Of a stretch of DNA of 64,000 bases, positions 54,274 to 64,000 are shown in pieces. The position numbers and the translations under genes were made by a program. Each line of letters begins with the position of its first letter. Within the stretch, counting starts at the first letter, position 1. The stretch covers positions 1,674,001 to 1,738,000 of the forward strand of contig NC_010407.1 in the NCBI RefSeq assembly GCF_000069225.1, written 5' to 3'. Origin of the DNA: Clavibacter sepedonicus. GTDB lineage: Bacteria > Actinomycetota > Actinomycetes > Actinomycetales > Microbacteriaceae. The notes below the pieces were generated by a model, which saw only the letters and a program-made list of their open reading frames with translations, did not search any database and was not told where the DNA came from.

Positions 54274-54723
54274 TCATGATCGCCGCGATCCCCGGATCGC
54301 GGCGATCAGTCGTTCCGGGGTGCGCGTGGAGAGCAGCCAGTACGGAGCAGGGTCGGCCGCGTCCAGCAGCGGCACCTTGACCACCGGGTCCACCCAGCCG
54401 CGGATCACCAGGTACGCCCGGGCATGGAGGCGCGTGCCGCGCTCCGCCGTCGCCTGCGCGCCCCGGAACCCCTCGGGCTCGCCGAGCTGGTCGACGTCGA
54501 TGGATGCGCGGCCCGCGCGCAGCCGCCCGTCGACCACCTGGATGACCGGGCTCGTGAGCACGAGCGTGGCCACGACGCCCGCGTAGAGCACGATCGCGAC
54601 GACGACCCCGGCGATGACGCTGATGGGGAGGAACACGAGCAGGCTCGCGGGGATGACGAGAGCGGTGGCGACGAAGAGCCAGGGAGCAGGCCACAGCCGC
54701 TCGCTGTAGGGGGATGCGGGCAT
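54274..54723 (-). CDS. DUF3093 membrane protein
   Basis: 149 residues with two membrane helices near the N-terminus (WLFVATALVIPASLLVFLPI and VIAGVVVAIVLYAGVVATLV). The cytosolic domain shows the family pattern VVDGRLRAGRASIDVDQLGE, ARAYLVIRGWVDPVVKVPL and DPAPYWLLSTRTPERLIAAI. Function unknown. Conserved divergent from dut in actinobacteria. A terminator-like palindrome overlaps its last codons. Confidence 0.88.
   Translation of the reverse strand: MPASPYSERLWPAPWLFVATALVIPASLLVFLPISVIAGVVVAIVLYAGVVATLVLTSPVIQVVDGRLRAGRASIDVDQLGEPEGFRGAQATAERGTRLHARAYLVIRGWVDPVVKVPLLDAADPAPYWLLSTRTPERLIAAIRGSRRS
54278..54307. terminator. 14-bp hairpin inside the 3' end of the DUF3093 gene
   Basis: GATCGCCGCGATCC pairs perfectly with GGATCGCGGCGATC with a 2-nt gap. 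It encodes the last residues of the protein, so the terminator (if it acts as one) lies mostly before the stop codon. Confidence 0.6.
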
Positions 54724-54749
54724 GCGCCTATTCGATCAGATTCCTGCAC

Positions 54750-54755
54750 TAGCCT
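54750..54755 (+). promoter_or_regulatory. Leaderless -10 of dut
   Basis: TAGCCT, 6 nt, then GTG at 54762. Confidence 0.5.
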
Positions 54756-54761
54756 CGGACC

Positions 54762-55232
54762 GTGCCCGATCCCGTCGACGTCCTCATCGCGGGCGACGCC
54801 CCGATCCCGACCTACGCGCATCCCGGCGACGCCGGCGCCGACCTCACGGCCGCCGAGGCCGTCCGCCTCGAGCCGGGCCGACGGGCCACCGTCGGCACGG
54901 GCGTCAGCATCGCCCTCCCGGACGGGTACGCCGCGTTCGTCCTGCCCCGCAGCGGCCTGGCCGCGCGTCACGGCATCACGATCGTCAACGCGCCCGGCAC
55001 CGTCGACGCGGGCTACCGCGGCGAGATCCGGGTCACCCTCCTCAACACCGATGCCGAGGCCGCGTACGATGTCGCGGTCGGCGACCGCATCGCGCAGGTC
55101 GTCGTCATGCCGGTCAGCCGGGTGCGCTTCGTGCCCGTCGAGAAGCTGCCCGGGAGCCACCGCGGCACGGGGGGCTTCGGCTCCACGGGCACCGGCGCCC
55201 TCCCCGCCCGAGATCCAGGAGACCGAACATGA
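54762..55232 (+). CDS. dut: dUTP diphosphatase
   Basis: 156 residues from a GTG. Trimeric dUTPase motifs in order: HPGDAGADLTAAE (1), LPRSGLAARHGI (2), NAPGTVDAGYRGEIRV (3), GDRIAQVVVMPV (4), and the glycine-rich RGTGGFGSTG (5). It hydrolyses dUTP to dUMP. Its stop overlaps the next ATG by 4 nt, so dut-DUF3710-DUF3159 form an operon, an order common in actinobacteria. Confidence 0.96.
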   Translation: MPDPVDVLIAGDAPIPTYAHPGDAGADLTAAEAVRLEPGRRATVGTGVSIALPDGYAAFVLPRSGLAARHGITIVNAPGTVDAGYRGEIRVTLLNTDAEAAYDVAVGDRIAQVVVMPVSRVRFVPVEKLPGSHRGTGGFGSTGTGALPARDPGDRT

Positions 55233-55921
55233 CCGACGAGAACGCGAACCAGCCGGATGACGCCGCCGTCGCGGACGACGCCGAGCACGTCCTGGACGCC
55301 AAGTCCGCGCCCGACGACCGGGCCGACGAGGGTCCGCTCGACGAGACCGAGGCGAACCCCGTCCGCCCGTACGTCGACCTCGGCGGGATCAAGATCCTGC
55401 CGCGCGAGGGCCTCCACCTCCGCCTCGAGGTCGCAGAGGGCACCCAGCAGGTCGTCGCGATCGGCCTCGACTTCGCCGAGTCCAGCCTCCAGGTGCAGCC
55501 GTTCGCGGCCCCGCGCTCGAGCGGGCTGTGGCACGAGATCCGCACGACCATCGGGGAGCAGATCCAGAAGCAGGGCGGGACCACGCGTCTCGCCGACGGT
55601 CCGTTCGGGCCGGAGCTGCACGCCGTGATCCCCGTGGTGCAGCAGCCCGGCCAGCCCGCGGCCAGCACACGCGAGGCCCGCTTCATCGGCGTCGACGGAC
55701 CGCGCTGGTTCCTGCGCGGCGTCATCACCGGCCGCGCCGTGTCGGACCCCGAGGCGGCCGCCGCCGTCGAGGACCTGTTCCGCTGCGTCGTCGTGGTGCG
55801 CGGCTCGTCGCCCATGCCCCCGCGCGACCTCATCCCGCTCAAGATGCCCGCCGCGCAGGTCGGCACCACCCCGGGCGCGGCTCCGGCCGGCGAGAGCCCG
55901 GCCTCCGCGCTGGGCTCCTGA
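55229..55921 (+). CDS. DUF3710 protein
   Basis: 230 residues, soluble. Acidic disordered start (to about 50), then the DUF3710 core: VDLGGIKILPREGLHLRLEV, FAAPRSSGLWHEIRTTIGEQ, REARFIGVDGPRWFLRGVIT, VVVVRGSSPMPPRDLIPLKM. Function unknown. Coupled to dut by ATGA overlap and followed by the DUF3159 gene after 2 nt. Confidence 0.92.
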   Translation: MTDENANQPDDAAVADDAEHVLDAKSAPDDRADEGPLDETEANPVRPYVDLGGIKILPREGLHLRLEVAEGTQQVVAIGLDFAESSLQVQPFAAPRSSGLWHEIRTTIGEQIQKQGGTTRLADGPFGPELHAVIPVVQQPGQPAASTREARFIGVDGPRWFLRGVITGRAVSDPEAAAAVEDLFRCVVVVRGSSPMPPRDLIPLKMPAAQVGTTPGAAPAGESPASALGS

Positions 55922-55923
55922 AC

Positions 55924-56730
55924 GTGTCGGGGGAGGATCCGCGCGAGCGGGATCCCCGGGGCCAGCCCCCCCCCGCGGACGAGGCGGCCGCGACCGACGG
56001 CATCCCCGGCGAGCCCGCGTCCGTGTCCGCGTCCGCCCCCGGTGAGGCGCTCGGCGCGAGCATGGCACAGGCCGCCGAGCGCGCAGGTCTGGGTCAGGCG
56101 GCGCGCGGCGAGACGATGACGGCGGCGGCGCTCCTCACCGCCATGGGCGGCGTCCGCGGCGTGCTCGAGGCGATCGTGCCCGGGCTCCTGTTCCTGGTCG
56201 CGTTCACCCTGACGCGCGACATCGTGCTCTCCGTCGCGGTGCCGGTCACCGTCGCGGTCGTGGCCGTCGTGGCCCGGCTGGTGCAGCGCTCGGCCTTCGC
56301 GCCCGCGGTGGGCGGCCTCGTCGGCATCGTGATCTCCGCGGTCCTGGCGCTCCGGTCGGGGGAGGGCCGCGACTTCTACGCCCTCGGGCTGTGGACCAAC
56401 GGCGCCTACTTCGCCGTCCTCCTCGTGTCGGTGGTCGTGGGGTGGCCGCTCGTCGGCGTCGCCGTGGGCTTCCTCATGGGCGACGGGACGGCCTGGCGGC
56501 AGGACCGCAGGAAGGCCAGGGCGCTCCGCCTCCTCACCCTCGTCTGGGTCGGTTTCTTCGCGCTCCGCCTCGCGGTGCAGCTCCCTCTCTACCTCGCCGA
56601 CTCGATCGACGCGCTCGGGGTCGCGCGCCTGGTGATGGGCACGCCCCTCTACGGCGTCCTCCTCGTGCTGTCGTGGTTGTTCGTGCGCGCCGTGTACGCG
56701 AAGGAGCCGGCTGCCCCCGCGGCCGGCTGA
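55924..56730 (+). CDS. DUF3159 membrane protein
   Basis: 268 residues from a GTG 2 nt after the DUF3710 stop. The first 80 residues are polar and disordered; then five or six membrane helices with the DUF3159 pattern [40 protein letters not shown] and [20 protein letters not shown]. Function unknown. A run of nine C near 55965, in the disordered part, is a possible slippage site. Confidence 0.9.
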   Translation: MSGEDPRERDPRGQPPPADEAAATDGIPGEPASVSASAPGEALGASMAQAAERAGLGQAARGETMTAAALLTAMGGVRGVLEAIVPGLLFLVAFTLTRDIVLSVAVPVTVAVVAVVARLVQRSAFAPAVGGLVGIVISAVLALRSGEGRDFYALGLWTNGAYFAVLLVSVVVGWPLVGVAVGFLMGDGTAWRQDRRKARALRLLTLVWVGFFALRLAVQLPLYLADSIDALGVARLVMGTPLYGVLLVLSWLFVRAVYAKEPAAPAAG

Positions 56731-56803
56731 CCCGCGGTCCTCCCGCTCCTCGTCGGCAGGGCAGGCACCGCGCGCCGCGGCGTCGGGCGCGGTGGCGCGA
56801 TGG

Positions 56804-56809
56804 TAGATT
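56804..56809 (+). promoter_or_regulatory. -10 element of acnA
   Basis: TAGATT; inferred start near 56816, inside the palindrome that follows. Leader of about 145 nt to the GTG. Confidence 0.5.
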
Positions 56810-56810
56810 C

Positions 56811-56826
56811 ATCTCGACGTCGAGAT
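56811..56826. promoter_or_regulatory. Perfect 16-bp palindrome at the acnA start site
   Basis: ATCTCGACGTCGAGAT is its own reverse complement and covers the inferred transcription start of aconitase. The form suits a MarR- or TetR-type repressor; in Streptomyces the MarR-family TamR controls an aconitase gene, which makes that family a candidate. Confidence 0.65.
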
Positions 56827-56960
56827 ACATCGGCGCCGTCCCGCCTCGCGCCGGGTGCCCGATCAGGGTCGCCTTACTGGACCCGGTCGCGGCGGGCGAC
56901 CAAGATCGGATGACGGGCGGAATCGACTTCCGCGCCCATCCAGCGAGGGAAGAGGGCCAC

Positions 56961-59774
<2,814 letters not shown>

Positions 59775-59783
59775 CAGGAACCT

Positions 59784-59817
59784 GAAGGGGGCCGGGCGGC
59801 GACGCCCGGCCTCCTTC
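59784..59817. terminator. Terminator hairpin after acnA
   Basis: GAAGG, one G/T pair, GGCCGGGC pair with GCCCGGCC and CCTTC around GGCGAC; a 14-bp stem 10 nt past the acnA stop. Confidence 0.85.
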
Positions 59818-59889
59818 CTGCGTGCGGCCCCTGCGTAGACTCGACAGGGCGGGCGTCGCGACATGGCACCCCAGGGAAAGGCGGTCAGC

Positions 59890-61842
59890 ATGGGAATCCT
59901 CGAGACGATCACAGGACCCCGGGACCTCGACCGGCTGAGCCGCGAGCAGATGGTCGAGCTCGCCGCGGAGATCCGGCAGTTCCTCGTCGCGGAGGTCTCC
60001 AAGACCGGAGGCCACCTCGGGCCGAACCTCGGCGTCGTGGAGACGACGCTCGCGATCCACCGCGTGTTCGACTCCCCGCGGGACGCGATCGTGTTCGACA
60101 CCGGGCACCAGTCGTACGTGCACAAGCTGGTCACGGGTCGCCAGGACTTCTCGAGGCTCCGCGAAGCGGGCGGGCTCGCCGGCTACCCGCAGCGGTCGGA
60201 GTCGGAGCACGACATCGTCGAGAGCTCGCACGCGTCGAGCTCGCTGAGCTGGGCCGACGGGATCTCGCGGGCCTTCGGGATCACGGGCCAGACCGACCGG
60301 CACGTGGTCGCGGTGGTGGGCGACGGCGCCCTCACCGGCGGCATGACGTGGGAGGCGCTCAACAACATCTCCGACGACAACACGCGGAAGCTCATCATCG
60401 TCGTCAACGACAACGGCCGCTCCTACGCGCCGACGATCGGCGGCATGGCCCGCTTCCTCAACACCGTGCGCACCCGCCGCACCTACCGCGGCCTCTACGA
60501 GACGAGCCAGCGCGTGTTCGGCGTGTTCGGGGCCCCGGGCGACAGCCTCTACCGCGGCCTCCGCGGCGGCCTGCACGGCTTCCTCACGCGCGTCACGGAC
60601 AACGAGGCGCTGTACTCCAACCTCGACATTAAGTACCTGGGGCCCATCGACGGGCACGACCAGCAGGCGATGGAGGAGGCGCTCGAGCAGGCCCGCGACT
60701 ACGGCGCCCCGGTGATCGTGCACGCCATCACCGAGAAGGGCCGCGGCTACGAGCCCGCCCGCCGCGACGTGGCGGACCAGTTCCACGCCGTCGGGCAGAT
60801 CGATCCGGAGACGGGCGAGCCCATCGACCCGTCGCACGCTGTGAGCTGGACCAGCGTCTTCGCGGACGAGATCCTCGCGCTGGCCGATGAGGATCCGCGC
60901 ATCGTCGGCATCACCGCCGCGATGCTCCGCCCCGTGGGCCTCCACAAGTTCGCCGAGAAGCACCCGGATCGCGTGCACGACGTGGGCATCGCCGAGCAGC
61001 ACGCAGTGACGAGCGCCGCGGGCCTCGCCTACGGCGGCCTGCACCCGGTCGTCGCGCTGTACGCGACCTTCGTCAATCGCGCGTTCGACCAGGTCCTCAT
61101 GGACGTGGCCCTGCACCGCGCCGGCGTCACCTTCGTGCTCGACCGCGCGGGCGTCACCGGTCCCGACGGGCCGAGCCATCACGGCATGTGGGATCTCGCG
61201 CTGCTGCAGATCGTGCCGCACATCCGCCTCAGCGCCCCGCGTGACGCGACGCGCCTCCGCGAGGAGCTGGGCGAGGCCGTCAAGGTCGATGACGCGCCCA
61301 CCGTCGTGCGCTTCTCCAAGGGCAGCGTCGGGGACGAGATCGAGGCCGTGCGCCGCCTCGACGACGGCGTGGACGTGCTGCACGAGTCGGCGTCGAAGGA
61401 CGTGCTGATCGTCACGGTCGGGCCCATGGCGACCATGGGCATCGAGGTCGCGGAGCGGCTCGCCGCGCAGGGCATCGGCGCGACCGTCGTGGACCCGCGC
61501 TGGGTCGTGCCCGTGCCGCGCAGCGTCGTCGAGCTCGGCGGCACCCACCGTCTCGTCGTCACCATCGAGGACGGCGTCGTCGTCGGGGGCATCGGCACGC
61601 GGATCCGGCAGGACCTCCGCGAGGCCGGCATCGACACGGGCGTGACGGAGCTGGGCCTGCCCGACGAGTTCCTCGACCACGGCACGCGGTCGCAGATCCT
61701 CGAGCGCGTCGGGCTCACTCCCCAGCACATCGCGCGCGACGTCGTCGCCCAGGTGCTCGGGAGCCGCGTGCCGTCGGCCCGGCCGCTGCCGGAGGACGCC
61801 GAGCGCGTCCCCATGCGCGCGGAGGACGACGAGCAGGCCTGA
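59890..61842 (+). CDS. dxs: 1-deoxy-D-xylulose-5-phosphate synthase
   Basis: 650 residues. It condenses pyruvate and glyceraldehyde-3-phosphate with thiamine diphosphate, the first step of the MEP isoprenoid pathway. Motifs: FDTGHQSYVHKLVTGR, the ThDP/Mg loop VVGDGALTGGMTWEALNN, and the transketolase part AEQHAVTSAAGLAYGG. ATG at 59890 has AAAGGCGG upstream; an in-frame ATG at 59863 lacks it. TAGACT near 59837 may be its -10. Confidence 0.96.
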   Translation: MGILETITGPRDLDRLSREQMVELAAEIRQFLVAEVSKTGGHLGPNLGVVETTLAIHRVFDSPRDAIVFDTGHQSYVHKLVTGRQDFSRLREAGGLAGYPQRSESEHDIVESSHASSSLSWADGISRAFGITGQTDRHVVAVVGDGALTGGMTWEALNNISDDNTRKLIIVVNDNGRSYAPTIGGMARFLNTVRTRRTYRGLYETSQRVFGVFGAPGDSLYRGLRGGLHGFLTRVTDNEALYSNLDIKYLGPIDGHDQQAMEEALEQARDYGAPVIVHAITEKGRGYEPARRDVADQFHAVGQIDPETGEPIDPSHAVSWTSVFADEILALADEDPRIVGITAAMLRPVGLHKFAEKHPDRVHDVGIAEQHAVTSAAGLAYGGLHPVVALYATFVNRAFDQVLMDVALHRAGVTFVLDRAGVTGPDGPSHHGMWDLALLQIVPHIRLSAPRDATRLREELGEAVKVDDAPTVVRFSKGSVGDEIEAVRRLDDGVDVLHESASKDVLIVTVGPMATMGIEVAERLAAQGIGATVVDPRWVVPVPRSVVELGGTHRLVVTIEDGVVVGGIGTRIRQDLREAGIDTGVTELGLPDEFLDHGTRSQILERVGLTPQHIARDVVAQVLGSRVPSARPLPEDAERVPMRAEDDEQA

Positions 61843-61855
61843 TCGCCTGTCGCAC

Positions 61856-61892
61856 GCAGCAGGGCCCGGCCGATGCGGCCTGGCCCTGCTGC
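61856..61892. terminator. Terminator hairpin after dxs
   Basis: GCAGCAGGGCC and GGCC pair with GGCC and GGCCCTGCTGC around GATGC, with one C/T mismatch. Shared with the convergent fatty-acid oxidation gene. Confidence 0.88.
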
Positions 61893-61905
61893 GTTCCCCC
61901 TGGCG

Positions 61906-64000
61906 CTACGCCACGCCGCGGATGGGCGGGTGGTGGAACGTGTCGCCGAACGCCCGGTTGCTCGCGCCGACGCGGTCGAGGTACGGCGTGAGCCCGCCCA
62001 TCTGGAACGGGTAGCCGGCGCCGAGGATGAGGCAGAGGTCGATGTCCTCCGCCGCGTGCACGACGTCGTCCTCGAGCATGCGGTGCACCTCGTCCGCGAG
62101 GCCCGTCTCCACGCGCTCGCGGATCTGCTCGGCCGTCTGCGGGTCGGTGCCGCCCTTCACGATGCGCACGGCCTCCTTGTCGAAGCCCGTGGGGCGGCCC
62201 TTGGCGTCGCGGGCGTAGATGCGCCCGAGGTCCGCGAGGCGGTGCAGGTTCGGGCTCTCGAAGAACCGGTCCGGGAATGCGGCGTGGTGCGTGTCGAGCA
62301 CGTGCGCGCCGACCTTGAGGCCCACGAGCTCGAGCAGCTCGAAGGGCGTCATCGGCAGGCCGAACGGCGCGAGCGAGCGGTCGACGACCTCGAAGGGCGT
62401 TCCCGTGTCCACCGCGTGCATGGCCTCCCCGAGGACCTTCGCGAGGATGCTGTTCACCACGAAGCCCGGGGTGTCGCGGGTGATGACGGCGTGCTTCTTC
62501 AGCGTCCTCGCGACCTGCATCGCGGTCGACAGCGTCTCGTCCGTGGTCTGCGGCGTCCGCACGACCTCGATGAGCGGCATCACCGCGACGGGGTTGAAGA
62601 AGTGGAAGCCCACGACGCGCTCCGGGTGCGCGAGCCGCTCGGCGATGCGCTCGACCGAGAGGCTCGACGTGTTCGTCGCGAGGATCGCGGTCTCGGAGAC
62701 GTGCTGCTCGATCTCCGCGAAGACCGCCTGCTTCACGCCGAGCTCCTCGAACACGGCCTCGATGACCCAGTCCGCGTCGGCGAAGTCGGCCTTGTCCGTG
62801 GTGCCCGTGACGAGCGCCGTGAGCCGGTTGGCCTCGTCGGGGGAGATGCGCCCCTTCTCGGCGAGCTTCCGGATCTCGCCGTGGATGCCGGCGACGCCCG
62901 CGTCGACGCGCGCCCGGTCGAGGTCCGTGATGACCACGGGAACCTGGAGGCGGCGCACGAACAGCAGCGCGAACTGCGATGCCATGAGGCCGGCGCCGAC
63001 GACGCCGACCTTGGTGACCTTGCGGGCCAGCGCCTTGTCAGGCGCCCCCGCGGGCCGCTTGGCGCGCTTCTGCACCAGGTCGAACGCGTAGATGGTGGCG
63101 CGGAACTGGTCGCCGGAGATGAGGTCCGCGAGAGCCTCGTCCTCGGCGGCGAAGCCCTCCTCGCGCGTCGTGTTCCTGGCCGCCTTGAGCAGGTCGAGCG
63201 CGCGGTACGGCGACTGGGCGACCGTGCCGATGCGCTGCTCGAGCGACTTCCGGGCGATCCCGATGGCGATGTCCCACTTGGCGATGCGCTCGAGGCGGCC
63301 CGGCGCGTTCGGCCGCTTGACCTCGACGGCGCCGGAGATGACGCCGTCGGCCCAGCGGATGGACTGCTCGAGGAAGGACGCGGACGGGAACGACGCGTCG
63401 GCGATGCCGAGCTCCACCACGTCCGCCGCCTTCAGCGTGCGGTTGTTCTTGAGCGGGTTCTCGATGATCACCTTGAGGGCGTTCTCGATGCCGATGAGGT
63501 TCGGCAGCAGCCACGCGCCGCCCCAGCCGGGGATGATGCCGAGGAAGACCTCGGGCAGCGCCACGGCGGGCACGGACTCGTCGACCGTGCGGTAGTCGGA
63601 GTTCAGTCCGATCTCGAGCCCGCCGCCGAGCGCGAGGCCGTTGATGAAGGTGAAGGACGGCACGCCCAGACGATGCAGGCGGCCCAGGGTGTCGTGTCCG
63701 AGCTGCGCCATCTGGCGCCCGACCTCGCGGCTGGGGATCTCGCCGACCTTGCTGAGATCGGCGCCCGCGGCGAGGATGAACGGCTTGCCCGTGATCGCGA
63801 CGCCGCGGATCTCGCCCGCGGCCGCCCGGGCGGCCAGGCCGTCGAGCGCGTCCGCGAGCTCCAGCAGGGTGGCCGGGCCGAGCGTGGACGGCCGCGTGTG
63901 GTCGCGCCCGTTGTCGAGCGTGACGAGCGCGAGCACGCCGCCCGAGGGCAGCGGCACGTCGCGGACGTACGAGTGGGTGACGACCTCGTCGGGGTCGAGC
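61906..64000 (-). CDS. Fatty-acid oxidation multienzyme (enoyl-CoA hydratase/3-hydroxyacyl-CoA dehydrogenase), 5' end beyond window
   Basis: At least 697 residues, open to the window edge. N-terminal crotonase domain: VAITGKPFILAAGADLSKVG and FTFINGLALGGGLEIGLNSD. NAD-binding dehydrogenase domain: KVGVVGAGLMASQFALLFV, ILATNTSSLSVERIAERL, VGFHFFNPVAVMPLIEVV; then the C-terminal dehydrogenase domain. It hydrates enoyl-CoA and oxidises 3-hydroxyacyl-CoA in beta-oxidation; a thiolase gene is probably next, outside the window. Confidence 0.93.
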   Translation of the reverse strand, partial: LDPDEVVTHSYVRDVPLPSGGVLALVTLDNGRDHTRPSTLGPATLLELADALDGLAARAAAGEIRGVAITGKPFILAAGADLSKVGEIPSREVGRQMAQLGHDTLGRLHRLGVPSFTFINGLALGGGLEIGLNSDYRTVDESVPAVALPEVFLGIIPGWGGAWLLPNLIGIENALKVIIENPLKNNRTLKAADVVELGIADASFPSASFLEQSIRWADGVISGAVEVKRPNAPGRLERIAKWDIAIGIARKSLEQRIGTVAQSPYRALDLLKAARNTTREEGFAAEDEALADLISGDQFRATIYAFDLVQKRAKRPAGAPDKALARKVTKVGVVGAGLMASQFALLFVRRLQVPVVITDLDRARVDAGVAGIHGEIRKLAEKGRISPDEANRLTALVTGTTDKADFADADWVIEAVFEELGVKQAVFAEIEQHVSETAILATNTSSLSVERIAERLAHPERVVGFHFFNPVAVMPLIEVVRTPQTTDETLSTAMQVARTLKKHAVITRDTPGFVVNSILAKVLGEAMHAVDTGTPFEVVDRSLAPFGLPMTPFELLELVGLKVGAHVLDTHHAAFPDRFFESPNLHRLADLGRIYARDAKGRPTGFDKEAVRIVKGGTDPQTAEQIRERVETGLADEVHRMLEDDVVHAAEDIDLCLILGAGYPFQMGGLTPYLDRVGASNRAFGDTFHHPPIRGVA

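Overview
The window is high-GC actinobacterial chromosome with dense, mostly housekeeping gene content. Gene order and protein types (GlnA/GlnE/GlnA2, SepH, PPGK, DUF4191/DUF4193/DUF3093/DUF3710/DUF3159, the fabD-fabH-acpP-fabF cluster, homodimeric AceE) point to Microbacteriaceae. An IS481-family element of 1068 bp, resembling what I remember of IS1121 from Clavibacter sepedonicus, makes Clavibacter the best guess. The species is inference; no search was run.

Layout. 1-2.2 kb: end of an exopolysaccharide locus (flippase, polyprenyl glycosylphosphotransferase). 2.3-7.5 kb: small conserved genes, a cold-shock protein, a stand-alone PolA-type polymerase, DUF1684, PadR and DUF3145 genes. 7.5-15.3 kb: aceE, a PucR-type regulator and fabD-fabH-acpP-fabF on one strand, joining pyruvate to fatty-acid synthesis. 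15.5-19.6 kb: peroxiredoxin, tRNA-Val, and a biotin uptake locus (BioQ-like TetR divergent from bioY-bioM-bioN) with three in-phase operators. 19.6-23.1 kb: NIF3, a cysteine-less relative of zinc-ribbon proteins, RNase P RNA, ppgK and a SPOR-like protein. 23.1-32.1 kb: the nitrogen block panB-glnA2-glnE-glnA-RDD-(broken J-domain gene)-DUF4191, matching the order known in Mycobacterium. 32.4-38.6 kb: a membrane pseudokinase, then sucB, lpdA and pepA. 38.7-44.8 kb: PAC2 protein, MFS transporter, primary sigma factor, and a MurT/GatD pair. 44.9-52.5 kb: DUF7455, a second type IIA topoisomerase (B and A subunits, convergent), a phosphodiesterase and SepH. 52.8-56.7 kb: DUF4193, the IS element, DUF3093, dut-DUF3710-DUF3159. 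56.9-64 kb: aconitase, dxs and a truncated fatty-acid oxidation multienzyme.

Most notable. (1) The MurT/GatD pair has lost the GatD catalytic Cys and His and all MurT zinc-ribbon cysteines. Microbacteriaceae have B-type peptidoglycan, in which the D-Glu alpha-carboxyl carries the cross-bridge instead of an amide, so the pair may have been turned into something other than an amidating enzyme. (2) Three 13-bp palindromes at exact 15-bp spacing lie between bioQ and bioY. (3) About fifteen genes have a -10 hexamer 6-8 nt before the start codon and no Shine-Dalgarno, so much of the window is probably leaderless. (4) A perfect 16-bp palindrome overlies the inferred aconitase start site, and a GlnR-like box precedes glnA. 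(5) A 63-nt three-tier hairpin precedes the DUF4193 gene. (6) The IS element sits in the DUF4193 stop codon, which its 6-bp target duplication rebuilds.
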